DNA from: Actinoplanes teichomyceticus ATCC 31121
GTDB taxonomy: Bacteria; Actinomycetota; Actinomycetes; Mycobacteriales; Micromonosporaceae
DNA length: 64,000 nucleotides
NCBI RefSeq assembly: GCF_003711105.1
Contig: NZ_CP023865.1
Coordinates: 3,063,001-3,127,000 of the forward strand
Direction: 5' to 3'
Below are positions 23,999 through 32,509 of the stretch, one piece after another. Every line of letters begins with the position of its first letter. Positions within the stretch are counted from its first letter, which is position 1. The position numbers and the translations under genes are program-made. A model generated the notes under the pieces. That model made no database searches, was not told where the DNA came from, and saw nothing but the letters and a program-made list of their open reading frames with translations.

Positions 23999-26900
23999 TC
24001 ACGCGGGAAGCGCGGCCGGCTGGGCGGAAGCGGTCAGCGCCGGGATGTCGGCCGGCCACAGCGGCCGGGCGAAATGGTAGCCCTGGCCGTAGTCGCAGCC
24101 CATGGTGTCCAGCGCGATCCGCTGCCCGGCCTCCTCGATGCCCTCGGCGACCACGGCGAGATCCAGGTTGCCGGCCAGCGTGACGATCGCGTCGACCAGG
24201 GCATGCTGCTGCCGGCTGGTCAGGATGTCGTCGATGAACGATTTGTCCAGCTTCAGGACATCCACCGGCATCTGCCGCAAATAGCTCAGCGAGGAGTAGC
24301 CCGTACCGAAGTCGTCGATCGCGATCCGGACCCCCATGGCGCGCAACGCGCGCAGATCCCGGATCACCTTGTCGGCGTCCTTGAGCACCAGGCTCTCGGT
24401 GATCTCCAGCAGCAGCCACTCGGGCCGCGCCCCGGCCCCGGCCAGCGCGGCCCGCACCTGCTCGACGAAGTCCGGCGAGCGGAACTGCCGCGGGGACACG
24501 TTGACGCTCACGTAACGCAGCGTGGTCGCCGGATCGGCGGCCTTCCAGTCGGCGATCTGCCGCAGCGCCTGGCGCAGCACCCAGTTGCCGATCCCGACGA
24601 TCGCGCCGCTCTCCTCGGCGGCCTCCACGAAGTGGAACGGCCCGAGCAGCCCGCGGGTCGGGTGCTGCCAGCGCACCAGCGCCTCGACCCCGGTGACCCG
24701 CTGGTCGGCGAGCTCGACGATGGGCTGGAACTGCAGCATGAACTGCTCGCCCTCGATCGCCTCGTGCAGCTGGGTACGCATCTCCAGCCGCTGCACCATG
24801 GCGTGCGCCAGGTCGCTCTGGTACCGCTGCCAGTCGCCCTTGCCCATCCCCTTGGCCAGGTAGAGCGCCAGGTCGGCGTGCCGCAGCAGCTCGGTGGCGT
24901 TCGCCGTGCCCCGGTTGGTGGCGACGCCGATGCTGACCCGGCCGCTGACCAGGTGCAGACCGCCCTCGCTGTCGGGCACCTCGATCGGCGTCCCGAGCTC
25001 GGCCACGATCCGGGCCGCCACGTCCTCGGCGGCGTCCGCGCTGTCGCTCTGCTCGACCAGGATGGCGAACTCGTCGCCGCCCATCCGCGCCGCGGTGCTG
25101 CCGGCGCCGATGCTCGCCGAGATGCGCCGGGCCACGGCGAGCAGCAGCTGATCCCCGACCGCGTGCCCGAGCGTGTCGTTGACCTCCTTGAAGTCGTCCA
25201 GGTCCACGAAGAGCACGCCGAGCGTCGCGCCGTCCCGCTCGGCGACCATGAAGGCCTGCTCCAGCCGGTTGCGGAACAGCACCCGGTTGGCCAGCCCGGT
25301 CAGTGAGTCGTGGAACGCCTGATGGGTCAGGTCGTCCTCGAGCCGGCGCTGCTCGGTGACGTCACGCATGGTGACCACCAGGCCGGTCACGGTCGGGTCG
25401 TCGCGCAGGTTGCGCATGTCGCACTCGACGAGCACCCGGCGGCGGCCGGCGTCCTGCGCGGCCAGCTCGATGCCGGTCAGCTCGCCGTGCCCGTGCCGCA
25501 GCCGGCGCAGCACGTCGCGCAGCGCCTCCTGGGCGTCCGTGGCGACCAGCGCGGCCAGCGGCGTGCCCGGCACGATGGCCGCGCCGAACAGCTTGATCGC
25601 CGACGGGCTGGCGTACCGGATGGTGTCGTCCTCGTCGAGGATCAGGATGACATCGGCGGCGCTCTGGATCAGGGTACGGAAGTACGCCTCGCTGTCGCGG
25701 CGGTTGACCTCGGCGGTCAGCGCGATCCGCTCCAGGACCACGGCGATCTGCGCGCCCAGCGCCTCGAACGACGACCGCACCGCGTGCAGCACGTCCTCCG
25801 GCGCCCCGACGATTATCTGGCCGTGCCGTTCCCCGCCGGGCAGCGGCTGGGTGGCGAACAGGACCAGCGGGAACCCGCCGGAGCCGACGCCGGCGGGCAG
25901 GTCCGCCGCGGCCATCAACCGCACCGCGACCTCGCCCGGCCCGGCCACCGGCGGCGGCAGCTCCAGGTGGTACGGGCGGTCGGCCGGCATCAACCGGACG
26001 ACCGCCCGGCTGAGCGCCGCGCGCACGTCACCCTCGGTCGCCGCGGCGAACAGCGTGGCGCCGGCCTCGCGCAGCGCCCGCTCCCGGGCCATCGCCTGCC
26101 GCTGGGCCAGCGCCAGGTCCGCGACCCGGCCCAGCACCAGCAGGAACATCACCGCGGCGGCGGCCGCGATGACCGGCGCGTCGACGATCCCGCCGCGCGC
26201 GATCTCGGCCGGCCGGCCGTGCAGGTACTCCACGCACAGCACCGCCGGGGCGATCAGCGCCGCCGCGGTCAGCCAGGCGAGACGGTGCCGGCCCATCCCG
26301 GCCCGGGCGGTCCGCTCGGCCGGCGCGGTGAGCTCGCGCATCGACGGCCGCAGCGCGGTGTAGCCCATCACCGCGTAGAAGACGGTCCAGCCCAGGTCCA
26401 CCGGGCCGCCCAGCGACCAGTCGCTGCGCAGCTGGGACTGCCCGTAGAAGACATCCGAGACGAGCAGGCCGATCATCGCCACGCCCAGGCCGAGCAGCGC
26501 CTTCGGCCGTTTGCCGGTCGTGCTGACCATCCGCAGGATCATCGCCAGCGCCAGAATGTCGCCGAGCGGGTAGCCGACCGAGACCACCTTCTCCAGCACG
26601 CTCAGGTCCTGCGCCCGGGTGAACGGCGCGATCCAGTAGACCCAGGCCACCAGGCCGAGCCCGACGGTCGGCACCAGCGCGTCCAGCAGCGCCGCCCGGT
26701 CGTCGCCGCGGCCCGCGCGGGCCCGGACGAACAGCAGGAAGCCGCCGGTCAGCAGCGGGTAGACCAGCAGGTAGAACACGTCGGCGAGCCCGGGGAAGCC
26801 GGGCTCCCCGCCGAGCGTCTGGACCAGGTTGTACCAGCTGTCGCCGGTGGTGAAGAAAGCCAGCGCGGCGCTGACCAGGTACCAGGGCAGGCGCTGGGCG

Positions 26901-27055
26901 GGACGATTCAGGCGGACGCCCACCAGGATCGCGGCGGCCGCCGAATAGCCCAGCAGCGCCCACGTGTACAGGTGCGTGGCAGGGAACGTGTAGTAGAGGG
27001 CGACCAGCGCCAGGATCCAGGCGCCGAAGCACGCGCGAGCGGTCCGCGTCGTCAT
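23999..27055 (-). CDS. Membrane GAF/PAS/GGDEF/EAL cyclic-di-GMP protein
   Basis: 1018-residue signalling protein. Residues 1-330 form about nine membrane spans. A GAF-like region follows (340-490), then a PAS domain (about 500-610, with SAADVILILDEDDTIRYAS). The GGDEF domain is intact (RMGGDEFAILV, motif at 659-663) and so is the EAL domain: GVEALVRWQHP with Glu 791, EITESLVL, the metal pair in IDDFGTGYSSL, the Lys of KLDKSFIDD, and VVAEGIEE. All catalytic residues I can check are present, so it may both make and degrade cyclic di-GMP, with net activity set by the sensor part. The ATG at 27055 follows ACGGAGTACGC. It is the second c-di-GMP enzyme within 7 kb. Confidence 0.93.
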   Translation of the reverse strand: MTTRTARACFGAWILALVALYYTFPATHLYTWALLGYSAAAAILVGVRLNRPAQRLPWYLVSAALAFFTTGDSWYNLVQTLGGEPGFPGLADVFYLLVYPLLTGGFLLFVRARAGRGDDRAALLDALVPTVGLGLVAWVYWIAPFTRAQDLSVLEKVVSVGYPLGDILALAMILRMVSTTGKRPKALLGLGVAMIGLLVSDVFYGQSQLRSDWSLGGPVDLGWTVFYAVMGYTALRPSMRELTAPAERTARAGMGRHRLAWLTAAALIAPAVLCVEYLHGRPAEIARGGIVDAPVIAAAAAVMFLLVLGRVADLALAQRQAMARERALREAGATLFAAATEGDVRAALSRAVVRLMPADRPYHLELPPPVAGPGEVAVRLMAAADLPAGVGSGGFPLVLFATQPLPGGERHGQIIVGAPEDVLHAVRSSFEALGAQIAVVLERIALTAEVNRRDSEAYFRTLIQSAADVILILDEDDTIRYASPSAIKLFGAAIVPGTPLAALVATDAQEALRDVLRRLRHGHGELTGIELAAQDAGRRRVLVECDMRNLRDDPTVTGLVVTMRDVTEQRRLEDDLTHQAFHDSLTGLANRVLFRNRLEQAFMVAERDGATLGVLFVDLDDFKEVNDTLGHAVGDQLLLAVARRISASIGAGSTAARMGGDEFAILVEQSDSADAAEDVAARIVAELGTPIEVPDSEGGLHLVSGRVSIGVATNRGTANATELLRHADLALYLAKGMGKGDWQRYQSDLAHAMVQRLEMRTQLHEAIEGEQFMLQFQPIVELADQRVTGVEALVRWQHPTRGLLGPFHFVEAAEESGAIVGIGNWVLRQALRQIADWKAADPATTLRYVSVNVSPRQFRSPDFVEQVRAALAGAGARPEWLLLEITESLVLKDADKVIRDLRALRAMGVRIAIDDFGTGYSSLSYLRQMPVDVLKLDKSFIDDILTSRQQHALVDAIVTLAGNLDLAVVAEGIEEAGQRIALDTMGCDYGQGYHFARPLWPADIPALTASAQPAALPA

Positions 27056-27372
27056 GCGTACTCCGTTCGAGGGGGGTTCCGGGTCCGACCTCCGCGTTAT
27101 CGGGGCGGGCCGGGCCGACCTGAGCCGGGTGCGCGGGTCGCACCCGGTTGGCAATCGAACGAGCCCTCGGCGGCTGGTGGACACCCGGCCCCCGGCACGG
27201 CGGATCCGGTGCGCGGGCCGGGCGGCCCAGAAAGATCGACCCGGGCCCGGTCACGGTGTCCGCGGGCGACCACCCGCGGCGGGCGCCGCCTCTTCGGTAC
27301 GCCGGGCCGCCCCGTTCGTGGCCCGGCGCGGGTCGCGGTTTCGGCACGGATCGGGCGGGGAACAGCAGCGGC
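27056..27372. other. Divergent intergenic region
   Basis: 317 bp between the GGDEF/EAL gene and the PRC-barrel gene. It contains a short hairpin, CCGCGGG and CCCGCGG around 27259-27279, and must hold both promoters. I see no confident -35/-10 pair and no gene. Confidence 0.4.
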
Positions 27373-27729
27373 ATGTTCCCGGCGGAGAACCTGCGCGACT
27401 GGCGTGGCCACAAAGTCATCGACCCGGACGACGACAAGATCGGTGAGCTGGAGGCGGTCTACGTCGACACCGGCACCGACGAACCGGCGTTCATCACCGT
27501 GCGTGTCGGCTTCATCGGCCGGCACCGGCTGGCGTTCGTTCCGCTCGCCGGCGCGACGGTGAAGCCGGACGCCGTCCGGGTGCGGTACGCCAAGAAGCTG
27601 ATCGGCGACGCGCCGGCCATCGACCTCGACGGGGAGCTGGCGGCGGCCGAGGAGCCCCGGGTGTTCGCGCACTACGGGCTGCCGTACATCCCCGGCGCGG
27701 GCGGTGAGCGGCGGCTGGCCCGGCGCTGA
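27373..27729 (+). CDS. PRC-barrel domain protein
   Basis: 118-residue protein with a PRC-barrel: NLRDWRGHKVIDPDDDKIGELEAV, then PAFITVRVGFIGRHRLAFVPL. These small beta-barrels occur in ribosome maturation and photosynthetic reaction-centre proteins and are common, uncharacterised, in actinomycetes. The C-terminus reads EEPRVFAHYGLPYIPG, similar in layout to the tail of the PRC barrel at 28587-29477, which ends in a Tyr/Gly motif too. The ATG at 27373 is the family start. Confidence 0.85.
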   Translation: MFPAENLRDWRGHKVIDPDDDKIGELEAVYVDTGTDEPAFITVRVGFIGRHRLAFVPLAGATVKPDAVRVRYAKKLIGDAPAIDLDGELAAAEEPRVFAHYGLPYIPGAGGERRLARR

Positions 27730-27893
27730 CTCCTCCTGATCCGCGCGGCCCGCGCCGCGCGGCCGTAGTCTCGCCCCGGGGCAGCTCCTGGCCCCGGGGC
27801 CCGTCCCGTTACGGATGGTTTCGGCGCCTCGCCGGCTGCTTCTACCCTCCTGCCGGTCTGTTGACCTGGCTTTCATTGCATGGCACGGCTTCG

Positions 27894-28093
27894 TTGACCC
27901 GGCGCCGCTTGTGTTGACCCGGCGCCTCTTCGGTTGATCCGACGCCTCTTTGGTTGATCCGATGGCTCTTCGGTTGGCCCGGCGCCTCTTTGGTTGATCC
28001 GATGGCTCTTCGGTTGGCCCGGCGCCTCTTTGGTTGATCCGATGGCTCTTCGGTTGGCCCGGCGCCGCTTTCGTTGACCCGATGCCGCTTCCG
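27894..28093. repeat. Tandem repeat, ten 20-bp copies
   Basis: The unit is TTGAYCCGRYGCCTCTTYGG, from 27894 to 28093. Two sub-types alternate in copies 4-8 (TTGATCCGATGGCTCTTCGG then TTGGCCCGGCGCCTCTTTGG), showing that a 40-bp pair was itself duplicated. The array lies in the gap 27730-28213 between two plus-strand genes. A CRISPR is excluded because there are no spacers. Confidence 0.94.
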
Positions 28094-28213
28094 GGCGTCG
28101 CCGCCGCAGGGTCCACCGGACGACCGGACGCGGGCGGCCGAACGGTTGAATACGGGTCACTTCGCTGTTTCGTCCGTTGTCGCGGCTTCCCCGGCTTTGT
28201 ACGGTGGGTCGCC

Positions 28214-28537
28214 ATGGAGCTCGATCAACTCGGCCGGGAGGCCGTCACGGCCGGCGCACGCCTGGCGCTCGATCAGTGGTCGCGGCGTCTCGGCGCGCCC
28301 CCGGCCATGACCCCCGGACTGCTGGCCCAGCTGGATCAGCACATGACCCACATCCTGGACGCCCTGGACAACCGGGCGGACACGGTGTCCCTGGCCGCCT
28401 ATGCCGACGGGGTTGCCGACGCCGCGGGGGCCCGCGGCTGGTCGGCCGACGAGATCGCGGCGGACTGGCGGGACGCGTCCTGGCCGTCGGTGCACCTGCT
28501 GGCGGTCTGCCTGCTGGCGACCCGCCACCTGAACTGA
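28214..28537 (+). CDS. Small protein, possibly DUF6401 family
   Basis: 107-residue, mostly helical, soluble protein: LGREAVTAGARLALDQWSRR at the N-terminus, LLAQLDQHMTHILDAL, and VHLLAVCLLATRHLN at the end. The pattern resembles the actinomycete DUF6401 family, recognised only by impression. Function unknown. The ATG at 28214 follows GTACGGTGGGTCGCC, a weak ribosome site. A near-ideal terminator hairpin follows the stop. Confidence 0.7.
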   Translation: MELDQLGREAVTAGARLALDQWSRRLGAPPAMTPGLLAQLDQHMTHILDALDNRADTVSLAAYADGVADAAGARGWSADEIAADWRDASWPSVHLLAVCLLATRHLN

Positions 28538-28540
28538 CGG

Positions 28541-28574
28541 CGATGCCCCGGCCGCACGAGCGGCCGGGGCATCG
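28541..28574. terminator. Bidirectional terminator hairpin
   Basis: Perfect 14-bp arms CGATGCCCCGGCCG (28541-28554) and CGGCCGGGGCATCG (28561-28574) with loop CACGAG. It lies between convergent genes, 3 bp after one stop and 12 bp from the other. Confidence 0.85.
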
Positions 28575-28586
28575 GCATCGACGGGC

Positions 28587-29477
28587 TCAGCCGAGCCGGC
28601 GCCGGCCCTCGTCGGGCAGGTCCGCCTCGATCCGCTCCTTGCGGACCTCGCCGCCGACGGTCTGCTCCTCGGTGACGGTCTCCTTGCCGAGGCGTACCCG
28701 CTCGACCGGCACGGTCTCGGTGCTCACCACCGGGCGCTCGGCGTGCAGGGTGACCTCGTGCTCGGACTCGGTCAGGTCCGGCCCGCGGTACGCGTCGTCC
28801 CGGTTCGCGTCGGTGACCGGCTCCCGCTCCAAGCGGACCTCCTCGCGGGTGACCGGCACGCTGACCTGCTCGTGCTCGGTGGTCACGTACTTGCGCAGCC
28901 GGGCCCGGCCGACCTGCTCGCGGTCGGTGCCGACGTTGAGCCGCTCCTCCGACCGGGTCATCGCGTCGTCGCCGCGGTCATCGTACGACCCGGTGTGGGA
29001 CCGGCCGGCCGTGCCGGTGTAGGACTCGTTGCCCGTGGCCGAGCCGGTGTAGGACTCGCTGCTCGCGGCCGAGCCGGTGTAGGACTCGCTGCCCGTGCCC
29101 GAGCCGGTGTAGGACTCGTTGCTCGCGGCCGCGCCGGCCTGGTACGCCCGGTAGCTGTCGTGCTGGCGAAGGCCGTAGTACGAGTAGAGCTGGTCGACCT
29201 CGGCCTGGGTCAGCGGCTCGTCGTGCGAGGCGTCCACGTTCGGCGCGTCCTTGACGGTGGCCTTGTCGAACGGCACCACCAGCTGGTCGTCGCGCAGGTC
29301 GGCGTTCTGCAGGGGGACCAGCGACTCGTTGAGCCCGAAGAGGCCGGTGCGGACACTGACCCAGGTGGGCAGGCCGGCGGCATCCGTCCACACCTGACCG
29401 GCCGTACCGATCTTGTGACCGTCGCGGTCGTGGACGTCGCGGCCGTGCAGCGAATTGATGTGCTCCTGCGTGATCAC
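28587..29477 (-). CDS. PRC-barrel and DUF2382 domain protein
   Basis: 296-residue protein. The N-terminal PRC-barrel (residues 1-85, HINSLHGRDVHDRDGHKIG) is joined by a Ser/Tyr/Gly-rich linker with ten-residue repeats (NESYTGSGTG type, residues 105-155) to a C-terminal DUF2382 domain (NVGTDREQVGRARLRKYV, EHEQVSVPVTREEVRLEREP, ERPVVSTETVPVERVRLGKE). DUF2382 proteins are highly charged and frequent in stress-tolerant bacteria, with no proven function. Translation starts at GTG 29477, with GGAG seven bases upstream. Confidence 0.9.
   Translation of the reverse strand: MITQEHINSLHGRDVHDRDGHKIGTAGQVWTDAAGLPTWVSVRTGLFGLNESLVPLQNADLRDDQLVVPFDKATVKDAPNVDASHDEPLTQAEVDQLYSYYGLRQHDSYRAYQAGAAASNESYTGSGTGSESYTGSAASSESYTGSATGNESYTGTAGRSHTGSYDDRGDDAMTRSEERLNVGTDREQVGRARLRKYVTTEHEQVSVPVTREEVRLEREPVTDANRDDAYRGPDLTESEHEVTLHAERPVVSTETVPVERVRLGKETVTEEQTVGGEVRKERIEADLPDEGRRRLG
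29017..29136 (-). repeat. Coding tandem repeat, four 30-bp copies
   Basis: Units start with GTGTAGGACTCG on the plus strand at 29017, 29047, 29077 and 29107. They encode the ESYTGS-type linker between the PRC-barrel and DUF2382 domains. Confidence 0.92.
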
Positions 29478-29596
29478 GGGGGGTCTCCGATCAGTAGGTT
29501 TCTACGCCTTTAGCACCTTTGTGGTGATCCGTGGGGTTTTGAGCACCCGACAAGACTGATGCCCACCAGAGCCGACTTCTAACAACCCGGCACGGC

Positions 29597-30184
29597 TCAT
29601 TCATCCACCGGCCGGGTGAGGACCCGGGTCAGCTGCGTGCGTACCGCCTCGGCGGGGGAGCCGTCGCCGGTCATGCCCCAGGTGATCAACGCGCCGTTGT
29701 AGGCGGCGTGCACCGCCCGGGGCAGCCCGGCCCGTGGGGCGGGCAGCTCACCGGCGCGCGCCGCGGCGTCCAGCACGGTCGCGATCGCGGCCTCGACCGC
29801 CTCCGCGTATCCCCGGGTGACCTCGCGGAACTGCGGATCGGAGAGGTCGAGCAGCAGGAACTGCAGGTGGTTCGCGAACTCCGCGGGCCCGCTGATCCCG
29901 CCGGCCAGCTCGGCGAACGTCTCGATCAGCGCCCGGGCCGGCTGTTCGGCGTCGCGGGCCGCCGCCAGCCGGGCCGGCATGGTCGCCGCGGCGCGCCGGG
30001 CCAGCGCCAGCAGCAGGTCGCGTTTCGACCCGAAGCGCTGGGACAGGGCGGCGGCGGTCACCCCGGCCCGGCTGCCGATCCGGGCCAGGGTGACGGCGGC
30101 GGGGCCGCACTCGGCGACGGCCGCTGCGGCGGCGTCGAGGATCGCGGCATCGGAAACGGTGCGGGGACGGGCCATGTTGGCCAT
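29597..30184 (-). CDS. TetR-family transcriptional regulator
   Basis: 195-residue regulator with the N-terminal helix-turn-helix (VSDAAILDAAAAAVAECG, then ARIGSRAGVTAAALSQRFGSK) and a helical ligand domain ending PVDE. The ATG at 30184 or an in-frame ATG at 30175 could be used; neither has a ribosome site. It is divergent from the SDR gene, with only 27 bp between starts, and that gap holds an AT-rich dyad. It therefore very probably represses both genes. Confidence 0.88.
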   Translation of the reverse strand: MANMARPRTVSDAAILDAAAAAVAECGPAAVTLARIGSRAGVTAAALSQRFGSKRDLLLALARRAAATMPARLAAARDAEQPARALIETFAELAGGISGPAEFANHLQFLLLDLSDPQFREVTRGYAEAVEAAIATVLDAAARAGELPAPRAGLPRAVHAAYNGALITWGMTGDGSPAEAVRTQLTRVLTRPVDE

Positions 30185-30185
30185 A

Positions 30186-30207
30186 TTACTAAATGATGGT
30201 TCACTAA
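30186..30207. promoter_or_regulatory. Operator-like dyad between TetR and SDR genes
   Basis: TTAcTaAA (30186-30193) and TTcAcTAA (30200-30207) are inverted repeats (TTANTNAA) with 6 bp between. The region is strikingly AT-rich for this genome, sits between two divergent start codons, and fits a TetR dimer site. Confidence 0.6.
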
Positions 30208-30211
30208 CCTC

Positions 30212-31108
30212 ATGGGCATGACATCACGGCGCACTGCGCCGAACCTTTCTGGCCGCGTCGCGCTCGTCGCCGGCGGCACCCGCGGCGCCGGCCGCGGCAT
30301 CGCGATCGAACTGGGCGCGGCCGGCGCGGTCGTCTACGTCAGCGGCCGCACCACCCGCGAGGCCCGCTCGGACATGGACCGCCCGGAGACCATCGAGGAG
30401 ACGGCCGAGCTGGTCACCGCCGCCGGCGGCCAGGGCATCCCGGTCCGCTGCGACCACCGCGACCCGGCGCAGGTCCGGGCCCTCGTCGCCGGCATCGAGG
30501 ACCGGCACGGGCGCCTCGACATCCTGGTCAACGACGTGTGGGGCGGCGACCCGCTGACCGAGTGGGACACCCCGTTCTGGCAGCTGGACCTGACCAAGGT
30601 GCACACCATGTGGGACCGCGCCGTCTTCACCCACGTGGTGACCAGCCGGTACGCGGTGCCGCTGATGATGCGCCGGCGCGGCGGCCTGATCGTCGAGATC
30701 AGCGACGGCCTCGGTCGTGAATACCGCGGAAACCTCGCGTACGACCTGGCCAAGACCGCGGTGAACCGCCTGGCCGTGGCGCAGGCCGCGGAGCTGGCCG
30801 AGCACGGGATCACCGCGCTCGCGGTCACGCCGGGCTTCCTGCGCAGCGAGGCGATGCTCGACCACTTCGGCGTCACCGAGGCGAACTGGCGCGACGGCGG
30901 CCGCAAGGATCCGCACTTCCTGGCGTCGGAGACCCCGCGCTACGTGGGCCGGGCGGTCGCCGCGCTGGCCGCCGACCCGGAGGTGGCCGCGCGCGCCGGC
31001 CAGGTCCTGACGTCGTGGGACCTGGCCGAGGAGTACGGCTTCACCGACGTGGACGGCCGCAAGCCGCACTGGGACCGCCATCTGCGCGACGCCGCCGCGC
31101 CGAACTGA
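30212..31108 (+). CDS. Short-chain dehydrogenase/reductase
   Basis: 298-residue SDR oxidoreductase. The Rossmann motif is LVAGGTRGAGRGIA (TGxxxGxG variant with Ala), the Asn-type motif is LVNDVWGG, and the active site has Ser in EISDGL and YxxxK as YDLAKTAVN. It is longer than a classical SDR (about 250) and has an extended C-terminus. Wording is close to the SDR subgroup that contains an unusual NDVWGG in place of NNAG. The substrate is unknown. An ATG at 30212 or 30218 starts it. It is likely controlled by the divergent TetR. Confidence 0.88.
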   Translation: MGMTSRRTAPNLSGRVALVAGGTRGAGRGIAIELGAAGAVVYVSGRTTREARSDMDRPETIEETAELVTAAGGQGIPVRCDHRDPAQVRALVAGIEDRHGRLDILVNDVWGGDPLTEWDTPFWQLDLTKVHTMWDRAVFTHVVTSRYAVPLMMRRRGGLIVEISDGLGREYRGNLAYDLAKTAVNRLAVAQAAELAEHGITALAVTPGFLRSEAMLDHFGVTEANWRDGGRKDPHFLASETPRYVGRAVAALAADPEVAARAGQVLTSWDLAEEYGFTDVDGRKPHWDRHLRDAAAPN

Positions 31109-31138
31109 CCGGTTTCGGGCAGGCCTCGGTGCGGCCGG

Positions 31139-31345
31139 GCGTGGTTTCAGCGGCCGCAGTTTCGGGCCGGGCGCGGTTGTGGCGGCGCGGTTTCGGCCGG
31201 CCGCGGTTGCAGCGGGGCCCGGCGTCGTCTCGGGCGGGGCGTGGTTCCGGGCGGGGCGTGGTTCCGGCCGGGGCTTGGTTCCGGCCGGGGCGTGGTTCCG
31301 GCCGGACCTGGCTCCGCCCGGGCGCGGTCTCGGCCGTGGCGCGGG
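31139..31345. repeat. Tandem repeat, 17-bp units
   Basis: Four clean units (GCGTGGTTCCGGCCGGG type) at 31239, 31256, 31273 and 31290, with degenerate copies back to 31139 and forward to 31345. The array fills the gap between the convergent SDR and exonuclease genes. Confidence 0.88.
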
Positions 31346-31351
31346 CCGGGC

Positions 31352-32260
31352 TCAGGCCGCCAGGGCGTCCACCAGGCGGCGGGCGGAACCCGCCAGGTTC
31401 CACCGCTCGGCCAGGGCCAGCAGCGCATCCGGGTCACGCGGCTGTCTGGGCAGCGCCGGGTCGAAGTCCGGAAGTTTCACGTCGAGCGCGACCCGGCACA
31501 CCGGCAGGGCCCGTGCCAGGTACTCCCGGGCGGCGTCGAGCTTGGTGCGCACGCCCGGCGCGAAACCCGACGCCGGATCGTCGAGCGCGGCCAGGATCGC
31601 GGCGATCCCGCCGTACCTCTCGATCAGCCGCGCCGCGGTCTTCTCGCCGACGCCCGCCACGCCCGGCAGGCCGTCGCTGGGGTCGCCGCGCATCGCGGCG
31701 AAGTCCGCGTAGAAGCGCGCCGGAACGCCGTACTTCGCCTGCACCAGCGCCTCGTCGGCGTCCTCCAGCTTGGCCACGCCCCGCCCGCAGTACAGCAGCC
31801 GGGTCCCGCGCGCGTCGTCGACCAGCTGGAACAGGTCACGGTCGCCGGAGACCACCTCGACCGGCGCCGGCTGCGTCGCGGCCAGCGTGCCCAGCACGTC
31901 GTCGGCCTCGTAACCGGGCACGCCGAACGCCGGGATGCCGATCGCCGCGAGCACCTCCAGCAGCACCGGCACCTGCCGTTCCAGCGAGGCGGGCACCTCC
32001 TCCACGTCACCGTGGGCCACCCGGTGCGCCTTGTACGACCCGACGAGCTCGACCCGCCAGGCCGGCCGCCAGTCCGCGTCCAGCGCGCAGACCAGCCGGT
32101 CCGGCCGCCTGGTCCGGACCAGCTGCGCGATCATGTCGAGGAACCCGCGGATCGCGTTGACCGGCTCCCCGGCCGTGGTTCGCGCGGCTTTCTCCGGTAT
32201 GCCGTGGAACGCGCGGAAATACAGGCTCGGGGCGTCGACGGCCAGCAGTGGTCGAGTCAC
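31352..32260 (-). CDS. 5'-3' exonuclease (Pol I 5'-nuclease domain-like)
   Basis: 302-residue flap/5'-3' exonuclease resembling the N-terminal domain of DNA polymerase I. Motifs: LLAVDAPSLYFRAFHG at the start (metal Asp), CALDADWRPAWRVE, VPGYEADDVLGTLA (three acidic residues), VVSGDRDLFQLVDD, and the helix-hairpin-helix GDPSDGLPGVAGVGEKTAARL. It probably processes flaps or RNA primers and duplicates part of PolA's job, as in other actinomycetes. I start at GTG 32260; the earlier in-frame ATG at 32299 adds 13 unsupported residues. Confidence 0.92.
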   Translation of the reverse strand: MTRPLLAVDAPSLYFRAFHGIPEKAARTTAGEPVNAIRGFLDMIAQLVRTRRPDRLVCALDADWRPAWRVELVGSYKAHRVAHGDVEEVPASLERQVPVLLEVLAAIGIPAFGVPGYEADDVLGTLAATQPAPVEVVSGDRDLFQLVDDARGTRLLYCGRGVAKLEDADEALVQAKYGVPARFYADFAAMRGDPSDGLPGVAGVGEKTAARLIERYGGIAAILAALDDPASGFAPGVRTKLDAAREYLARALPVCRVALDVKLPDFDPALPRQPRDPDALLALAERWNLAGSARRLVDALAA

Positions 32261-32390
32261 GCGCCTACCCTGCCACACGGGTCCGACAAGTTCCGGCACC
32301 CGCGGCCCGCGGCGGCCGGACCGCCCGGCCCCGGTCCGGCCGCACGCCCCGCGCGCCCGGCTGCCTGGCCCGCTGGCCTGATCGCCTGTC

Positions 32391-32498
32391 CGCTCACCTG
32401 GCTGCCTGGACCGCGCGCCCGGCTGCCGGGCCCGCTCGCCTGGTCGCTCACCTGGCTGCCTGGATCGCGCGCCCGGCTGCCGGGCCCGCTCGCCTGGT
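32391..32498. repeat. Tandem repeat, two 54-bp copies
   Basis: CGCTCACCTGGCTGCCTGGA begins copies at 32391 and 32445. The flanks from 32357 carry partial copies. It lies between the GH gene stop and the exonuclease start, both minus strand. Confidence 0.85.
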
Positions 32499-32509
32499 CG
32501 CCTGCCCGC

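Noticed and set aside
25310..27562. 750-codon plus-strand frame
   Set aside because: Antisense of the GGDEF/EAL gene, which has intact catalytic motifs on the other strand.
27894..28093. CRISPR array suspicion for the 20-bp repeat
   Set aside because: Units are contiguous with no unique spacers and no cas genes nearby.
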